DNA of 64,000 nucleotides from Flavobacteriales bacterium (GTDB lineage: Bacteria; Bacteroidota; Bacteroidia; Flavobacteriales_D; Crocinitomicaceae), in NCBI GenBank assembly GCA_947488235.1, contig CANLAQ010000003.1:25438-89437 (forward strand), given 5' to 3'. The translations under genes and the position numbers were made by a program. The notes beneath the pieces are model-generated. The model did not search any database and was not told the origin of the DNA. It was given only the letters and a program-made list of their open reading frames with translations. Positions within the stretch are counted from its first letter, which is position 1, and each line of letters starts with the position of its first letter. This document shows positions 46,713 through 57,182 of this stretch, one piece after another.

Positions 46713-49700
46713 ATGGAACAAGAAAAACCTTACCAACCTGTCAATAAAATACGCATTGTAACTGCCGCTTCACTATTTGATGGTCATGATGCTGCTATAA
46801 ATATTATGCGCAGAATCATTCAAGCCACTGGATGCGAAGTAATTCATTTAGGGCATGATAGATCTGTAGAAGAAGTAGTGAATTGCGCTATCCAAGAAGA
46901 CGCACAAGCCATTGCGATGACTTCCTATCAAGGTGGACATACAGAATATTTTAAATATATGTTCGATCTTTTAAAAGAAAAAGGAGCACCACATATCAAA
47001 ATATTTGGTGGTGGTGGTGGAACTATTTTACCTTCAGAAATTTCAGAATTACAAGCCTACGGAATTACAAGGATCTACCATCCAGACGATGGGAGAAAAA
47101 TGGGCTTACAAGGAATGATCAATGACTTAATCAAACAATGTGATTTTCCTCTTGGACATAAGTTAAGTGCCAGTATTCAACAAATTTCAAAACAACACAT
47201 TCCTTCTATTGCAAGTGCAATTTCGGGAGCGGAAAATTTTCCAGAAGAGAATAAGAACTTACTCGATGAAATAGCCAACTTAGCTGAGAAATCTAAAATT
47301 CCAGTACTAGGAATTACAGGTACAGGAGGCGCTGGAAAATCATCCTTAGTTGATGAATTAGTGCGTCGTTTTTTAATCGATTTTAAAGATAAAAAAATAG
47401 CCGTTGTTTCTGTAGATCCTTCCAAGAGAAAAACAGGAGGAGCGTTACTAGGAGACCGAATTAGAATGAATTCCATTAAGGATGATCGCGTCTATATGCG
47501 TTCCTTAGCTACCAGACAATCTAATTTGGCGCTATCCAAACATGTTTCCGAAGCCATTAGTGTATTAAAAGTGGCACAATACGACTTGATTATTCTTGAA
47601 ACCTCAGGAATTGGTCAATCGGATACTGAAATCCTTGAACATTCAAACATTTCTTTATATGTGATGACACCAGAATATGGTGCAGCGACACAATTAGAAA
47701 AAATTGACATGCTTGACTTTGCCGATGTAATTGCCTTAAATAAATTTGATAAAAGGGGAGCATTAGACGCCTTAAGAGATGTAAGAAAACAATACCAACG
47801 CAATCATAATTATTGGGATAAGGAAGTTGATTCAATGCCTGTTTATGGAACTATAGCATCACAGTTCAATGATCCAGGGATGAACTCCCTTTATCGTGTA
47901 ATTATGGATGAATTGGTCGCTAAAACTGGCGCTGATTTTCCTTCAAATTTTTTGGTAACAAAAGAGATGTCGGAAAAAATATATGTAATTCCACCTGAAA
48001 GAACACGCTACTTATCTGAAATTGCTGAAGGAAATAGAGCTTACGATAAGTGGGTAGATGATCAAGTATTGGTTGCAGAAAAACTTCATGGAATGAGCAA
48101 TACCATCAAAGCCATTCAAGAATCTTCTATGGAAGATAAAGATCGTTTGGTGAAAAGCATTCAAGAAGTATATGAAAATGAAAAGTTGAATTTTGATCCC
48201 AAGAACTACGCCTATTTAATGGATTGGGAGGCAAAAAAGCAAACTTATAAAGATCCTATCTACCAATTTAAAGTTAGAGATAAAGTATTAAATATAGAAA
48301 CCCACACTACTTCACTGTCTCAATCGCAAATTCCAAAGGTTGCAACTCCAAGGTACAGTTCATGGGGAGATATTTTAAGGTGGTCATTGCAAGAAAATTT
48401 TCCTGGAGAATTTCCCTACACTGCTGGATTATTCCCATTCAAAAGAGAGGGAGAAGATCCAACACGAATGTTTGCAGGAGAAGGCGGACCAGAACGAACC
48501 AATAAGCGATTTCATTATGTAAGTCTCGGCATGCCGGCAAAAAGACTTTCAACGGCTTTTGATTCGGTTACACTCTATGGAAATGACCCAGCCATTAGAC
48601 CAGATATTTATGGTAAAATTGGAAATTCTGGTGTTTCGATTTGCTGTCTGGACGATGCAAAAAAGTTATATTCTGGATTTGATTTAAGTCACCCAATGAC
48701 TTCTGTTTCTATGACTATTAATGGTCCAGCGCCTATGTTATTGGCCTATTTTATGAATGCTGCCATTGACCAAAATTGTGAAAAGTACATTAAAGAAAAA
48801 GGTCTAAATAAAGAAATTGAAGCGAAAATAAATAGCATTTATAAAGAAAAAGGGACAGAAAGACCAAGATATAATGGTGATTTACCTGAAGGAAATGATG
48901 GATTAGGTTTATTCTTATTAGGCGTAACAGGAGATCAAGTATTACCTGGGGAAATTTATGAAAAAATTAAAAAAGAAACCCTGACTTCTGTAAGAGGAAC
49001 TGTACAAGCTGATATTTTAAAAGAAGATCAAGCGCAAAACACCTGCATATTTTCAACAGAATTTGCCTTAAGATTAATGGGAGATGTACAAGAATACTTC
49101 ATTGAAAATTCAGTGAGAAACTTTTACTCAGTGTCCATTTCTGGTTATCATATTGCAGAAGCGGGCGCTAATCCAATTACCCAATTAGCCTTTACGCTTG
49201 CGAATGGATTTACCTATGTAGAATATTACCTCAGCAGAGGAATGGATATCAATGATTTTGGACCTAATTTATCTTTTTTCTTTTCCAATGGAATTGATCC
49301 TGAATATGCAGTAATTGGTCGTGTAGCCAGAAGAGTGTGGGCGAAAGCATTAGCGAAAAAATATGGTGCCAATCCAAGGGCTCAGATGTTGAAATATCAT
49401 ATTCAAACTTCAGGGCGCTCTTTGCATGCACAAGAGATTGATTTCAATGACATCAGGACAACATTACAAGCATTATATGCTATTTATGATAACTGTAACT
49501 CCTTGCATACCAATGCCTATGATGAGGCAATTACCACTCCTACCGAAGAATCCGTTAGAAGAGCAATGGCAATTCAATTAATCATTAATAGAGAGTTAGG
49601 ATTGGCTAAAAATGAGAATCCACTTCAAGGGGCCTTTATCATTGAAGAACTAACTGAATTAGTGGAAAATGCAGTTCTAACAGAGTTTGATAGAATTACT

Positions 49701-50093
49701 GAAAGAGGTGGTGTACTAGGCGCAATGGAAACCATGTACCAAAGATCAAAAATACAAGAAGAATCCTTGTATTATGAAACTTTGAAACACACTGGAGAAT
49801 TCCCAATCATTGGAGTGAATACTTTCTTGAGTTCAAAAGGATCTCCAACAGTTTTACCAAGAGAAGTTATTCGCGCTACTGAAGAAGAAAAGGAATATCA
49901 AATTACGATGTTAACAGCACTTCAGGAGGGAAATAAAGAAAAATTAAAAGTTGATCTTGCCCGACTTCAAGAAAAAGCAATTCGAAATGAGAATTTATTT
50001 CAAGAATTGATGGAAACTTGCAAGTATGCTTCTTTGGGTCAAGTTACAGAATCATTATTCCAGGTAGGTGGACAGTACAGACGCAATATGTAA
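46713..50093 (+). CDS. icmF: Fused isobutyryl-CoA mutase IcmF
   Basis: 1126 residues combining an N-terminal B12-binding domain (FDGHDAAIN, about 10-150), a MeaB-like G-protein chaperone with Walker [10 protein letters not shown] at 203-211 and [19 protein letters not shown], and a C-terminal mutase barrel. It interconverts isobutyryl-CoA and butyryl-CoA (family knowledge; related acyl-CoAs are also used). Gln775 (QAQNTCIF) replaces the Arg of methylmalonyl-CoA mutase (MVRNTYIY in this window's MutB), matching the loss of a carboxylate in the substrate. A -7 box is at 46678-46685. Confidence 0.96.
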   Translation: MEQEKPYQPVNKIRIVTAASLFDGHDAAINIMRRIIQATGCEVIHLGHDRSVEEVVNCAIQEDAQAIAMTSYQGGHTEYFKYMFDLLKEKGAPHIKIFGGGGGTILPSEISELQAYGITRIYHPDDGRKMGLQGMINDLIKQCDFPLGHKLSASIQQISKQHIPSIASAISGAENFPEENKNLLDEIANLAEKSKIPVLGITGTGGAGKSSLVDELVRRFLIDFKDKKIAVVSVDPSKRKTGGALLGDRIRMNSIKDDRVYMRSLATRQSNLALSKHVSEAISVLKVAQYDLIILETSGIGQSDTEILEHSNISLYVMTPEYGAATQLEKIDMLDFADVIALNKFDKRGALDALRDVRKQYQRNHNYWDKEVDSMPVYGTIASQFNDPGMNSLYRVIMDELVAKTGADFPSNFLVTKEMSEKIYVIPPERTRYLSEIAEGNRAYDKWVDDQVLVAEKLHGMSNTIKAIQESSMEDKDRLVKSIQEVYENEKLNFDPKNYAYLMDWEAKKQTYKDPIYQFKVRDKVLNIETHTTSLSQSQIPKVATPRYSSWGDILRWSLQENFPGEFPYTAGLFPFKREGEDPTRMFAGEGGPERTNKRFHYVSLGMPAKRLSTAFDSVTLYGNDPAIRPDIYGKIGNSGVSICCLDDAKKLYSGFDLSHPMTSVSMTINGPAPMLLAYFMNAAIDQNCEKYIKEKGLNKEIEAKINSIYKEKGTERPRYNGDLPEGNDGLGLFLLGVTGDQVLPGEIYEKIKKETLTSVRGTVQADILKEDQAQNTCIFSTEFALRLMGDVQEYFIENSVRNFYSVSISGYHIAEAGANPITQLAFTLANGFTYVEYYLSRGMDINDFGPNLSFFFSNGIDPEYAVIGRVARRVWAKALAKKYGANPRAQMLKYHIQTSGRSLHAQEIDFNDIRTTLQALYAIYDNCNSLHTNAYDEAITTPTEESVRRAMAIQLIINRELGLAKNENPLQGAFIIEELTELVENAVLTEFDRITERGGVLGAMETMYQRSKIQEESLYYETLKHTGEFPIIGVNTFLSSKGSPTVLPREVIRATEEEKEYQITMLTALQEGNKEKLKVDLARLQEKAIRNENLFQELMETCKYASLGQVTESLFQVGGQYRRNM

Positions 50094-50115
50094 ACATAAA
50101 TGAGTCTAGGTTAAT

Positions 50116-50634
50116 ATGTTTTCAATAGGTGAATATGTTTCATTATTAAAGGAAGAAGGCAAGTTTAAAATCTTAACCTTGCTAAAAGATTCTGCAATAA
50201 TTGAAGACGAATATGGTTTTGAAAGAGAAATTCAATTAAAAGAACTTGTAAAAAGAAGGGAAATCCCTTTACCTACCAACTTCCAATCAAAGGATAATAA
50301 ACAAGAACAAAAGGCAAAAGCAAAAAATACTTCAGACATTCCATTCATTGATTTACATATGGAAATGCTGGAAGTGCCAACAAATAGTTTGAATACGCAT
50401 GATATTTTCCTACATCAAATACATGTTTTTAAAAAATTCACGAACAAAATGATTCAGCAACAGCAACCTAAATTCATAGTAATTCATGGTGTTGGAGAAG
50501 GAAGGTTAAAGAATGAGATTAAGTTACTTGTCAACGGAAATAAGGGATTAATCATGCACGATGCCAACTATTCCAACCGTGGCGTTGGTGCTTCTTTAAT
50601 TGAGATCATTAAATCAAAAGTGAGTATGTATTAA
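50116..50634 (+). CDS. Smr domain protein
   Basis: 172 residues. The N-terminal 60 residues form a small beta-rich domain (FSIGEYVSLLKEEGKFKILTL), followed by a polar Lys/Gln-rich linker and an Smr (MutS2 C-terminal-like) domain at about 92-172 with the DLHMEML opening and the HGVGEGRLKNEI motif. Smr domains cut or bind branched DNA or RNA. In this family the last conserved part is GVGASLIEI. It lies 22 nt after icmF. Its last 4 nt overlap the convergent 734-residue gene. Confidence 0.85.
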   Translation: MFSIGEYVSLLKEEGKFKILTLLKDSAIIEDEYGFEREIQLKELVKRREIPLPTNFQSKDNKQEQKAKAKNTSDIPFIDLHMEMLEVPTNSLNTHDIFLHQIHVFKKFTNKMIQQQQPKFIVIHGVGEGRLKNEIKLLVNGNKGLIMHDANYSNRGVGASLIEIIKSKVSMY

Positions 50635-52835
50635 TTTCTCCCTTTGGAAATATAGCCTTTTTGACCTTTTTTAAGTTCAAAGACCCAATCATAATTACCA
50701 ATAAAATGGCTCATAGAAAACCCCAATCTATCTGAATATTTTAGAGGGAAATTAACATGCCTATCTGCTCTTATGCCTTTAGCGATAACTTGTGGTGCGA
50801 TTCCATCTTGAAGACATGGAGCGACTTTACCTAAGCCATTGATTAATACGCCATACTGCCAAACTTCCTTCCAATAAGAGGCTTTAACTTTTCCGCTACC
50901 TGCATTTTCAGCGGCGAAAATATAGAACCCTCCCCCATTTACACTTCCTTGAATAACATCTAAGATCCCAAGTGCATAGGCGTATCCCATAGAATGCGCG
51001 ACGATAAACAAAGTGTCATTCTGCGAATAATTAGGCAGCTCATTCAAAATAGATAATAAATTTTTACCTGCCATACGGCCATTTTTTCTGCGCAAATCAA
51101 ATCCTTCTTTATTGGGATTTCTTTGCAATAAACTTAAAGTGGGAACTACTTTTCCTGTTGCTGTTTTTGTATAGAAACAATGATGCCTTTTTAAATTCTT
51201 ACAAGGATTAGGATACGATGATTGAGCATAAATAAACGCTTCCGTGGAAGCATAATTAGAGGTGCTTGCCGAATGGTGGCCATCGGCATAAAAAACTTCT
51301 GAAGGATTTATTTGATTTATAATTCTTTGATTAAAATTTTTCCATGGTGTCCAATAGTCAAATCTATCGTTATTATATATAATATTTTTACTGTCAGGAA
51401 ACTCTGTTCCATTTTTACCGATTGCTTTTAAATATCCATTTATATTAGAGGCTAATGAAACAGGCCTATAACCATTAACAAATAATAAAATGCGCCTTAC
51501 TGGATCAACATGTCCCAATTTATCATCAATACAAAGTCCAGCATAATTGTAAACATTAACTTTCATTAATTTTCCGTTTTGCCACTTTCGTATTACAAAA
51601 TAATGCGTGTTGGTAGGAAGTTTTTTATCCTTAATTCGTAAGTTATTAGTTGAATACAGAAATTTTAATGTGCTTTTATTTCCCTGTGTTTTCTCCTCAA
51701 AATAAAGCACCTTTTTCATTTTATAAGAAGTCCATACCTTATCCTTCTTGATGAATATTTGACTTTGCAACGCGCTAGCATTTTGCAAAAGAAAAGCTGG
51801 GTTTTGCTCAATCTCTTTGACAAGGGAATTTTCTGAATAAGCCTTAAAATCATCAAGGGTAGTCGTTGATAGGAAAGTGCTCGTGTAAAGAACATCAATC
51901 AGCACATAAGATCCGAAAATTGCACCTGAAGTAAGCACCAATATCAATAATTTATACAGCCTTAACCTCCACTTTTTCGGCCAACGACTTTCCCTAATGG
52001 TGCTATTAATGCGCTTTCTTATGAGTAGTAAAACGAAAATAAGAATTGAAAAAACCAGAAGATGCAGTGGACTTACAATCCACTTTTGATACAAAACAAA
52101 GGGTTTAATCAGTGGGTTTTTGAGATTTAAATAAAGAGCATAATCGTTCACTTTAGTAGGGCGATAAATAGACTTAATACACTCTTGATTTTCAAGAACT
52201 ATATTGCCATTATGATCCTCCGTCCAAAAATATTGAGCTACTTGTCCATTATTACTGCTTATATTTTCAAAATCATCAAACCTTTGAAACATAGAATTTG
52301 CAGTATACAAATCCTCCTTGCATTTTTCGGATAACTCAAATGTTTTAGTGGAATCAAGCATCATTTCTACTCCAATGGAAAGGGATAAAGCACCGCAAAG
52401 ATTTTTTTCAAAATTGGGCGATTCTCTAGCAATAAATAAAATGTTTTTATCTTTCAAGGAATAATAGTGAATTGCTGTATCAGAAAATGTTTGAACAACA
52501 AAAACATAAAAATCATTGGGTGCAATCGGTCTAGAGGTATTGAAAAATCGATCCCTACATTTCCTCATTTGAATACTATAGGCGGCTTTTTCCAAATTAG
52601 GCGTATTCCAAACAAGGGGACTAGATTTTTCGGAGACATTGTACTGATCAAAGCCGCAATTTATAGAAGCCTCATTAAAAAAGGACTTCACGAATTGCTG
52701 TTCCTTTACATTTATTTTTTGATTTTGATGTGTAGCAACAAAATGAATATTTACTAATTTCTGAGTTTCTTGAGCATAAAAAATGCTCCCCGAAATGAAG
52801 AGCAAAATAAATATTGAAAAGAAATTTTTAAACAT
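50631..52835 (-). CDS. Membrane protein with C-terminal alpha/beta-hydrolase-like domain
   Basis: 734 residues. A signal peptide (to ~21), an N-terminal periplasmic domain (about 22-240), two membrane segments (about 255-272 and 290-315), and then a large domain. The last ~300 residues contain LLFVNGYRPVSLASN and LFIVAHSMGYAYALG, a lipase-like nucleophile elbow with Ser615 in A-H-S-M-G, not strict G-x-S-x-G. A hydrolase role is inferred from this motif only, and I do not recognise the family. Last 4 nt overlap the Smr gene end. Confidence 0.7.
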   Translation of the reverse strand: MFKNFFSIFILLFISGSIFYAQETQKLVNIHFVATHQNQKINVKEQQFVKSFFNEASINCGFDQYNVSEKSSPLVWNTPNLEKAAYSIQMRKCRDRFFNTSRPIAPNDFYVFVVQTFSDTAIHYYSLKDKNILFIARESPNFEKNLCGALSLSIGVEMMLDSTKTFELSEKCKEDLYTANSMFQRFDDFENISSNNGQVAQYFWTEDHNGNIVLENQECIKSIYRPTKVNDYALYLNLKNPLIKPFVLYQKWIVSPLHLLVFSILIFVLLLIRKRINSTIRESRWPKKWRLRLYKLLILVLTSGAIFGSYVLIDVLYTSTFLSTTTLDDFKAYSENSLVKEIEQNPAFLLQNASALQSQIFIKKDKVWTSYKMKKVLYFEEKTQGNKSTLKFLYSTNNLRIKDKKLPTNTHYFVIRKWQNGKLMKVNVYNYAGLCIDDKLGHVDPVRRILLFVNGYRPVSLASNINGYLKAIGKNGTEFPDSKNIIYNNDRFDYWTPWKNFNQRIINQINPSEVFYADGHHSASTSNYASTEAFIYAQSSYPNPCKNLKRHHCFYTKTATGKVVPTLSLLQRNPNKEGFDLRRKNGRMAGKNLLSILNELPNYSQNDTLFIVAHSMGYAYALGILDVIQGSVNGGGFYIFAAENAGSGKVKASYWKEVWQYGVLINGLGKVAPCLQDGIAPQVIAKGIRADRHVNFPLKYSDRLGFSMSHFIGNYDWVFELKKGQKGYISKGRN

Positions 52836-52840
52836 CTCTT

Positions 52841-53188
52841 TTATAAATGAAGGAAATTCTTTTTAGCCAACAATTCCTCTTCAGACTCACGATAATCAGG
52901 ATCATCTACACAGCAATCCACTGGACAAACAGCAGCACATTGAGGTTCATCATGAAATCCAACGCATTCGGTACATTTATCGTGTGAAATAAAATAAACA
53001 TCAATATTAACAGGTTCAAAAGCATGATCTGCATCAATGTCATTACCATCTAATGTAGTAAGCATTCCTTTCAAAGAAGTTCCATCAGAATATTTCCATT
53101 CAGCGCCACCCTCATATATTGCATTGTTCGGACATTCTGGTTCACATGCCCCACAATTGATACACTCATCTGTAATCGTAATCGCCAT
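52841..53188 (-). CDS. 4Fe-4S dicluster ferredoxin
   Basis: 115-residue small electron carrier with two cysteine sets: [12 protein letters not shown] near residues 10-21, and [22 protein letters not shown] in the second half, with an insertion between the cysteines of the second cluster. This is the long-type ferredoxin of the 2[4Fe-4S] Allochromatium class. It diverges from the acyl-CoA reductase gene across 92 bp. In Bacteroidota the two are often neighbours, but an electron-transfer link is not shown. Confidence 0.93.
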   Translation of the reverse strand: MAITITDECINCGACEPECPNNAIYEGGAEWKYSDGTSLKGMLTTLDGNDIDADHAFEPVNIDVYFISHDKCTECVGFHDEPQCAAVCPVDCCVDDPDYRESEEELLAKKNFLHL

Positions 53189-53207
53189 AACAAAATCAAT
53201 TTTTGTA

Positions 53208-53215
53208 CAAATATA
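53208..53215 (-). promoter_or_regulatory. -7 box (TATATTTG) for ferredoxin
   Basis: An exact minus-strand match 19 nt before the ferredoxin ATG. Confidence 0.45.
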
Positions 53216-53268
53216 GTTATGCTTTATGAAAACTTTAGTTCTTCTGCTTATAAAAATAGAACTTAGCG

Positions 53269-53276
53269 TAACTTTG
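53269..53276 (+). promoter_or_regulatory. -7 box (TAACTTTG) abutting the acyl-CoA reductase GTG
   Basis: An exact match ending 4 nt before the GTG start. By the usual distance, transcription starts at or next to the start codon. No -33 TTG is seen. Confidence 0.5.
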
Positions 53277-53280
53277 TACC

Positions 53281-54324
53281 GTGAAACAAGAAGATATTAT
53301 CCATGGATTTATCCAATTAGGAACTGTTTTTAGACAGTTAAGTGCCAATGAACCTTGGGGTCTTGAGAAAAAAATAAGTGAAAATTCATACAATGGATTT
53401 TCATTAGCCATTGAAAGAGAGGTTTTTCATAACGGCTGGTTTGAAGAGTCGATGATTAAAAAATCATTGCTTGGAATTACCACTTGGCTCGATATACATT
53501 CCCTAAGCAATTGGTCAAAGCAATATCCTTTTCAAGATAAGAGCAAAACAATTGCTGTCATCATGGCGAGTAATATTCCATTAGTTGGATTTCATGATTT
53601 TCTATGTGTATTAATTTCTGGGAATAAAATTCAGATAAAGCTGAGTACAGAAGACAATCGCTTGTTCAAATGGATTAGAACTGCCTTAATTGAAATAAAT
53701 CCTGAATTTACTGACTTAATTAACATTGCTGAAGGAAAATTAAGCGGTTTTGATGCCGTAATTGCCACCGGAGGAGGTGCTTCGGTCCTGCATTTCAAAT
53801 CCTACTTCTCACATTTACCTCATTTATTCAGAGGCAATAGAAGTTCCATAGCGATATTGACTGGAAAAGAAAGTGATGCAGATATGCGAGCGCTTGGCAA
53901 AGATATTTTTGACTATTTCGGAAGGGGTTGCCGCAATGTGAGTCATCTTATACTCCCGAAAAATTTTGAATTGAATCGTTTTTTTGAAGGAATCGTTTCC
54001 TATTCAGAGGTGATCAACAATAAGAAATATGGGAATAATTACGATTACAATAAAGCCATTCATTTAATGAATCTGGTGCCATTTCTAGATAATAATTTTA
54101 TGCTTTTAATGGAGAACGAACAACTTCAAGCGCCATTATCGATGGTGTATTATCATTATTATTCCAATGAAACGGAACTCAGTAACTATTTAGACGCTCA
54201 TCAAGAACATTTGCAATGTATAGTTGGATTGGATTACCTTCCTTTTGGAAGTACACAAGAACCGTCGATTGAAGACTATGCAGATGGAATAGACACCATG
54301 CAATGGTTAAGTAATCTTTTATAA
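53281..54324 (+). CDS. Acyl-CoA reductase (LuxC-like)
   Basis: 347 residues of the LuxC/acyl-CoA reductase family, which reduces fatty acyl-CoA to aldehyde with NADPH. Candidate catalytic Cys217 in [10 protein letters not shown]; other family blocks are [20 protein letters not shown] and the [20 protein letters not shown] tail. The start is GTG at 53281: an in-frame stop at 53269-53271 excludes anything upstream. A TAACTTTG box ends 4 nt before this GTG, so the mRNA may begin at the start codon. Confidence 0.87.
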   Translation: MKQEDIIHGFIQLGTVFRQLSANEPWGLEKKISENSYNGFSLAIEREVFHNGWFEESMIKKSLLGITTWLDIHSLSNWSKQYPFQDKSKTIAVIMASNIPLVGFHDFLCVLISGNKIQIKLSTEDNRLFKWIRTALIEINPEFTDLINIAEGKLSGFDAVIATGGGASVLHFKSYFSHLPHLFRGNRSSIAILTGKESDADMRALGKDIFDYFGRGCRNVSHLILPKNFELNRFFEGIVSYSEVINNKKYGNNYDYNKAIHLMNLVPFLDNNFMLLMENEQLQAPLSMVYYHYYSNETELSNYLDAHQEHLQCIVGLDYLPFGSTQEPSIEDYADGIDTMQWLSNLL

Positions 54325-54371
54325 ATCAAAGCTATTTTTAATCAGCAATTCACTTATTCATGCGCAATGCT

Positions 54372-54379
54372 TAACTTTG
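54372..54379 (+). promoter_or_regulatory. -7 box (TAACTTTG) abutting the map ATG
   Basis: The same eight bases and same 4-nt distance as at 53269-53276. It predicts a leaderless map transcript. Confidence 0.5.
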
Positions 54380-54383
54380 CTGT

Positions 54384-55178
54384 ATGTCCTTACTAAACCA
54401 AAATGCAATTCGCTATAAAACATTAGCAGAAATTGAAATAATGCGCGAAGCTGCACAGATTGTTAGTCGAACCTTAGGAAAAGTAGCAATGCATATGCAT
54501 CCAGGTACAACTCCAAGGCAATTAGATACCCTTGCTGAAGCATATATTAGATCCCAAAATGCAATTCCTGGATTCTTAGGATTATATGGTTGTCCAAGTA
54601 CCTTATTGATCTCTGTAAATGAACAAGTGGTGCATGGATTGCCAACAGACCGACCGTTTGAAGAAGGGGATATTGTTTCAGTTGATTGTGGATCAGTTTA
54701 TAAAGGCTATTATGGAGATCACGCCTATACTTTTGAAATTGGTGAAGTAGATCCAGCAAAAAGAAAATTATTAGAAGTAACAAAAGAATGCTTGTATCTA
54801 GGTATTGAAGCATGTAACACTTCCAATCGAATTGAAGATATCGGTTTTGCAATTCAACAACACGCAGAAAAACATGGCTATGGTGTTGTGCGCGATTTGG
54901 TGGGACATGGACTTGGAAAAGCCTTACACGAAGAACCGCAAGTTCCAAATTATGGAAGAAGAGGTAAAGGAAAAAAAATTCAGAATGGTTTGACGATTGC
55001 TATTGAACCGATGATCAATATGGGTACAGAAAAAGTTAAAACATTAGAGGATCAATGGACGATTGTTACCGCTGATGGATTGCCTAGTGCGCATTTTGAA
55101 CATGATATAGCGGTAATTGATGGTCAACCTGAAATACTTTCCACTTTTGATTTCATATACGAAGCCTTAAAAAAGTAA
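54384..55178 (+). CDS. map: Methionine aminopeptidase, type I
   Basis: Removes the initiator methionine from new proteins. 264 residues with the metal ligands of the pita-bread fold: VSVDCGSVYKGYYGDHAYTF (two Asp), GHGLGKALHEEPQVPNYG (His), TIAIEPMIN (Glu) and HFEHDIAV (Glu in the AHFEH block). A TAACTTTG box ends 4 nt before the ATG, the same geometry as the acyl-CoA reductase just upstream. The next gene starts immediately at its stop. Confidence 0.97.
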   Translation: MSLLNQNAIRYKTLAEIEIMREAAQIVSRTLGKVAMHMHPGTTPRQLDTLAEAYIRSQNAIPGFLGLYGCPSTLLISVNEQVVHGLPTDRPFEEGDIVSVDCGSVYKGYYGDHAYTFEIGEVDPAKRKLLEVTKECLYLGIEACNTSNRIEDIGFAIQQHAEKHGYGVVRDLVGHGLGKALHEEPQVPNYGRRGKGKKIQNGLTIAIEPMINMGTEKVKTLEDQWTIVTADGLPSAHFEHDIAVIDGQPEILSTFDFIYEALKK

Positions 55179-55754
55179 ATGATTCGAGAAAAAAAAATAA
55201 TTGTACTCGCCCTACTAACCGTTTTCTTGTATGGCTTGATACTATTTTTTGAAAAAGGATTTTTTGTCTTGCCCTTTCCCCTATTTGATTTATTGGTGCT
55301 AATTGTAGGAATGCAATTTTTATTTTGGTCTAGAAAAAAAGATCTCTTAATTCTTGGATTGTTTGTCCTTGGACTTCTTTGTTCAATGGGTTCACAAGCA
55401 TTTATTTGGAGTTTTTTTATGGATGGAAAAAGTCTCGAACAGTTTCAAGAATCGGCTTGGAGAGATTTATTTTACTTATTGGAATTACTCTTCATGCTAG
55501 CGACTTTGCTCCTATCTTTGGATTATAAAAAGACAAGCCATTGGTTCTTTGCACCTGTTCTTATTGCTTGTTTTGTTTGCACTCAGTTTCAAGGATGCTA
55601 TCTTATTGAATTTTTCACCTTTGGATTATTTGTCCTGTTCACCATAGTAACAAAATCCTTCCGTCCTCTTTATTTCATCTTTGTACTTAAAGCAATTCTG
55701 GATTTAGCAGAGATGAGTATGCTCATGCAAGCGAATGAACTCATGAATGGATAA
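55179..55754 (+). CDS. Polytopic membrane protein of unknown function
   Basis: 191 residues with about six hydrophobic segments (for example IIVLALLTVFLYGLILFF, LLILGLFVLGLLCSMGS). I do not recognise a family. Its ATG directly follows the map stop with no gap, so expression is coupled to map. Ends before a convergent glycosyltransferase gene. No catalytic motif visible. Confidence 0.65.
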   Translation: MIREKKIIVLALLTVFLYGLILFFEKGFFVLPFPLFDLLVLIVGMQFLFWSRKKDLLILGLFVLGLLCSMGSQAFIWSFFMDGKSLEQFQESAWRDLFYLLELLFMLATLLLSLDYKKTSHWFFAPVLIACFVCTQFQGCYLIEFFTFGLFVLFTIVTKSFRPLYFIFVLKAILDLAEMSMLMQANELMNG

Positions 55755-55776
55755 CTAAAAGTTTAGTATCTGACGC

Positions 55777-57171
55777 TCACTGCAAGCGATATAATAAATA
55801 ATGGTCATCAGAATAAACCAAATCTTTATTCAAAGTAAAAGAACTTGCTTTATTGAGCACAACATATTTACAACCTTTCCTTTTGATTTGATCTAAATAA
55901 GTTTCCTGCTGAAGCAAAGCATCAGTGGTATTCCAACCCTTTCGATGCGTAAAATAGAGTTGTTGCGGATTGCCATTACCGTTAATTGCAATTAAGTCAT
56001 TGTAACCTGAAAAAATATAAAGCGTCTCCTCAAGTGTTAATTTATAGCGTTCTTCTTTATGAATAAAAAAGTCGTGTTGTTGATTGGCAATACTCTCTAC
56101 AGATGCACTAATTAAAATAATAAAAACCCATTTATTAAAAGTAAATTCAGCTAAGAGTACTCCCACTAATAATGCCATAAAGGGAACAAAAGGAACGATA
56201 TAGTAAGAATGAATAAAAAATATTTCTCCTGATTTTAAAATGTAAACACCGAATAATAAAGCGGTGAGTAGAAAAAATAGAACTTCCTTGTGTCGCTTTT
56301 TATACAACAACATGAGGAGTCCAGAAAAAGATAAGAAGAAGAAAATAAACCCATGAAAGGCACTAAAATAAAATTGTGCTAAAACAGCCAACAAATGAGT
56401 TTTAATTTGATAAAAACCTAGTGTCAAAGAGACACCAGAATTGTACCAAGAACCATACTTAAGTGCCAAAAATGGATTCCATACAAAATACCAATAAAAA
56501 GTAAGTGATAACGCTACAGCAAGCGACAAGAAAGTCCACATTTTATGCTTCAAGGAAGTTTCCATTAGAATCATGTATGCAATGGGAACAAGCAGTAGTA
56601 GAGAGGAGATCTTACTTAAAAATCCTAAACCAATAAAAATGAAGAAAAAAATATAAGACCATGCTCCCCCCTTCTTAAAGAAATTTAATAAAAAATACAT
56701 TCCTATTAAAACCAGCGCTATACAGAAAGTGTCTGGCATCATTTTGCGGGAAAAAGAGAAGAAAATAGAAACACATAATGCCATACTTGCCATAAAGGAA
56801 ACATTACTATTAAAATAATGCTTCACTAATTTTCCAAAAGCAAGAATACCCAGAGATGAAACGACTAAATTTATTAATCTACCATACCAATCTTGAAATC
56901 CAAAAACTTTAGCTGTTAGAAAATGTAAGTAATTCAAAAAAGGGAATTCCATTCCTATAATTCCTGAACCACCATTGGTTTCATCCACTGCGGGGAAAAA
57001 CAAAGAGGAACTGCCTTCATAAAAATTTCGAGCTACCATCAAACCTGTCACTTGACGCCAATTATGGGCAATTTCAAGAGGGGGAGCTATAATTCCTATC
57101 AATCTTAATAAAAAGAAGAATAATATCCAAACCTCAATTCTCCAATACCATGACTGTTTTTCTAAGGTCAT
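55777..57171 (-). CDS. GT39/ArnT-like glycosyltransferase
   Basis: 464 residues, polytopic (about ten to twelve segments) with the first loop carrying acidic residues and the AHNWRQVTGLMVARNFYEG pattern of the PMT/ArnT superfamily, which use polyprenyl-phosphate sugars to glycosylate lipids or proteins outside the inner membrane. Donor and acceptor are unknown. It follows the S9 peptidase gene by 11 nt on the same strand and probably shares its transcript. Confidence 0.82.
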   Translation of the reverse strand: MTLEKQSWYWRIEVWILFFFLLRLIGIIAPPLEIAHNWRQVTGLMVARNFYEGSSSLFFPAVDETNGGSGIIGMEFPFLNYLHFLTAKVFGFQDWYGRLINLVVSSLGILAFGKLVKHYFNSNVSFMASMALCVSIFFSFSRKMMPDTFCIALVLIGMYFLLNFFKKGGAWSYIFFFIFIGLGFLSKISSLLLLVPIAYMILMETSLKHKMWTFLSLAVALSLTFYWYFVWNPFLALKYGSWYNSGVSLTLGFYQIKTHLLAVLAQFYFSAFHGFIFFFLSFSGLLMLLYKKRHKEVLFFLLTALLFGVYILKSGEIFFIHSYYIVPFVPFMALLVGVLLAEFTFNKWVFIILISASVESIANQQHDFFIHKEERYKLTLEETLYIFSGYNDLIAINGNGNPQQLYFTHRKGWNTTDALLQQETYLDQIKRKGCKYVVLNKASSFTLNKDLVYSDDHYLLYRLQ

Positions 57172-57182
57172 TTTGACATCCC

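Noticed and set aside
54547..54948. 133-codon open frame on the minus strand inside map
   Set aside because: Lies wholly antisense to a clear gene, with a Leu/His/Gln-rich composition typical of a shadow frame.
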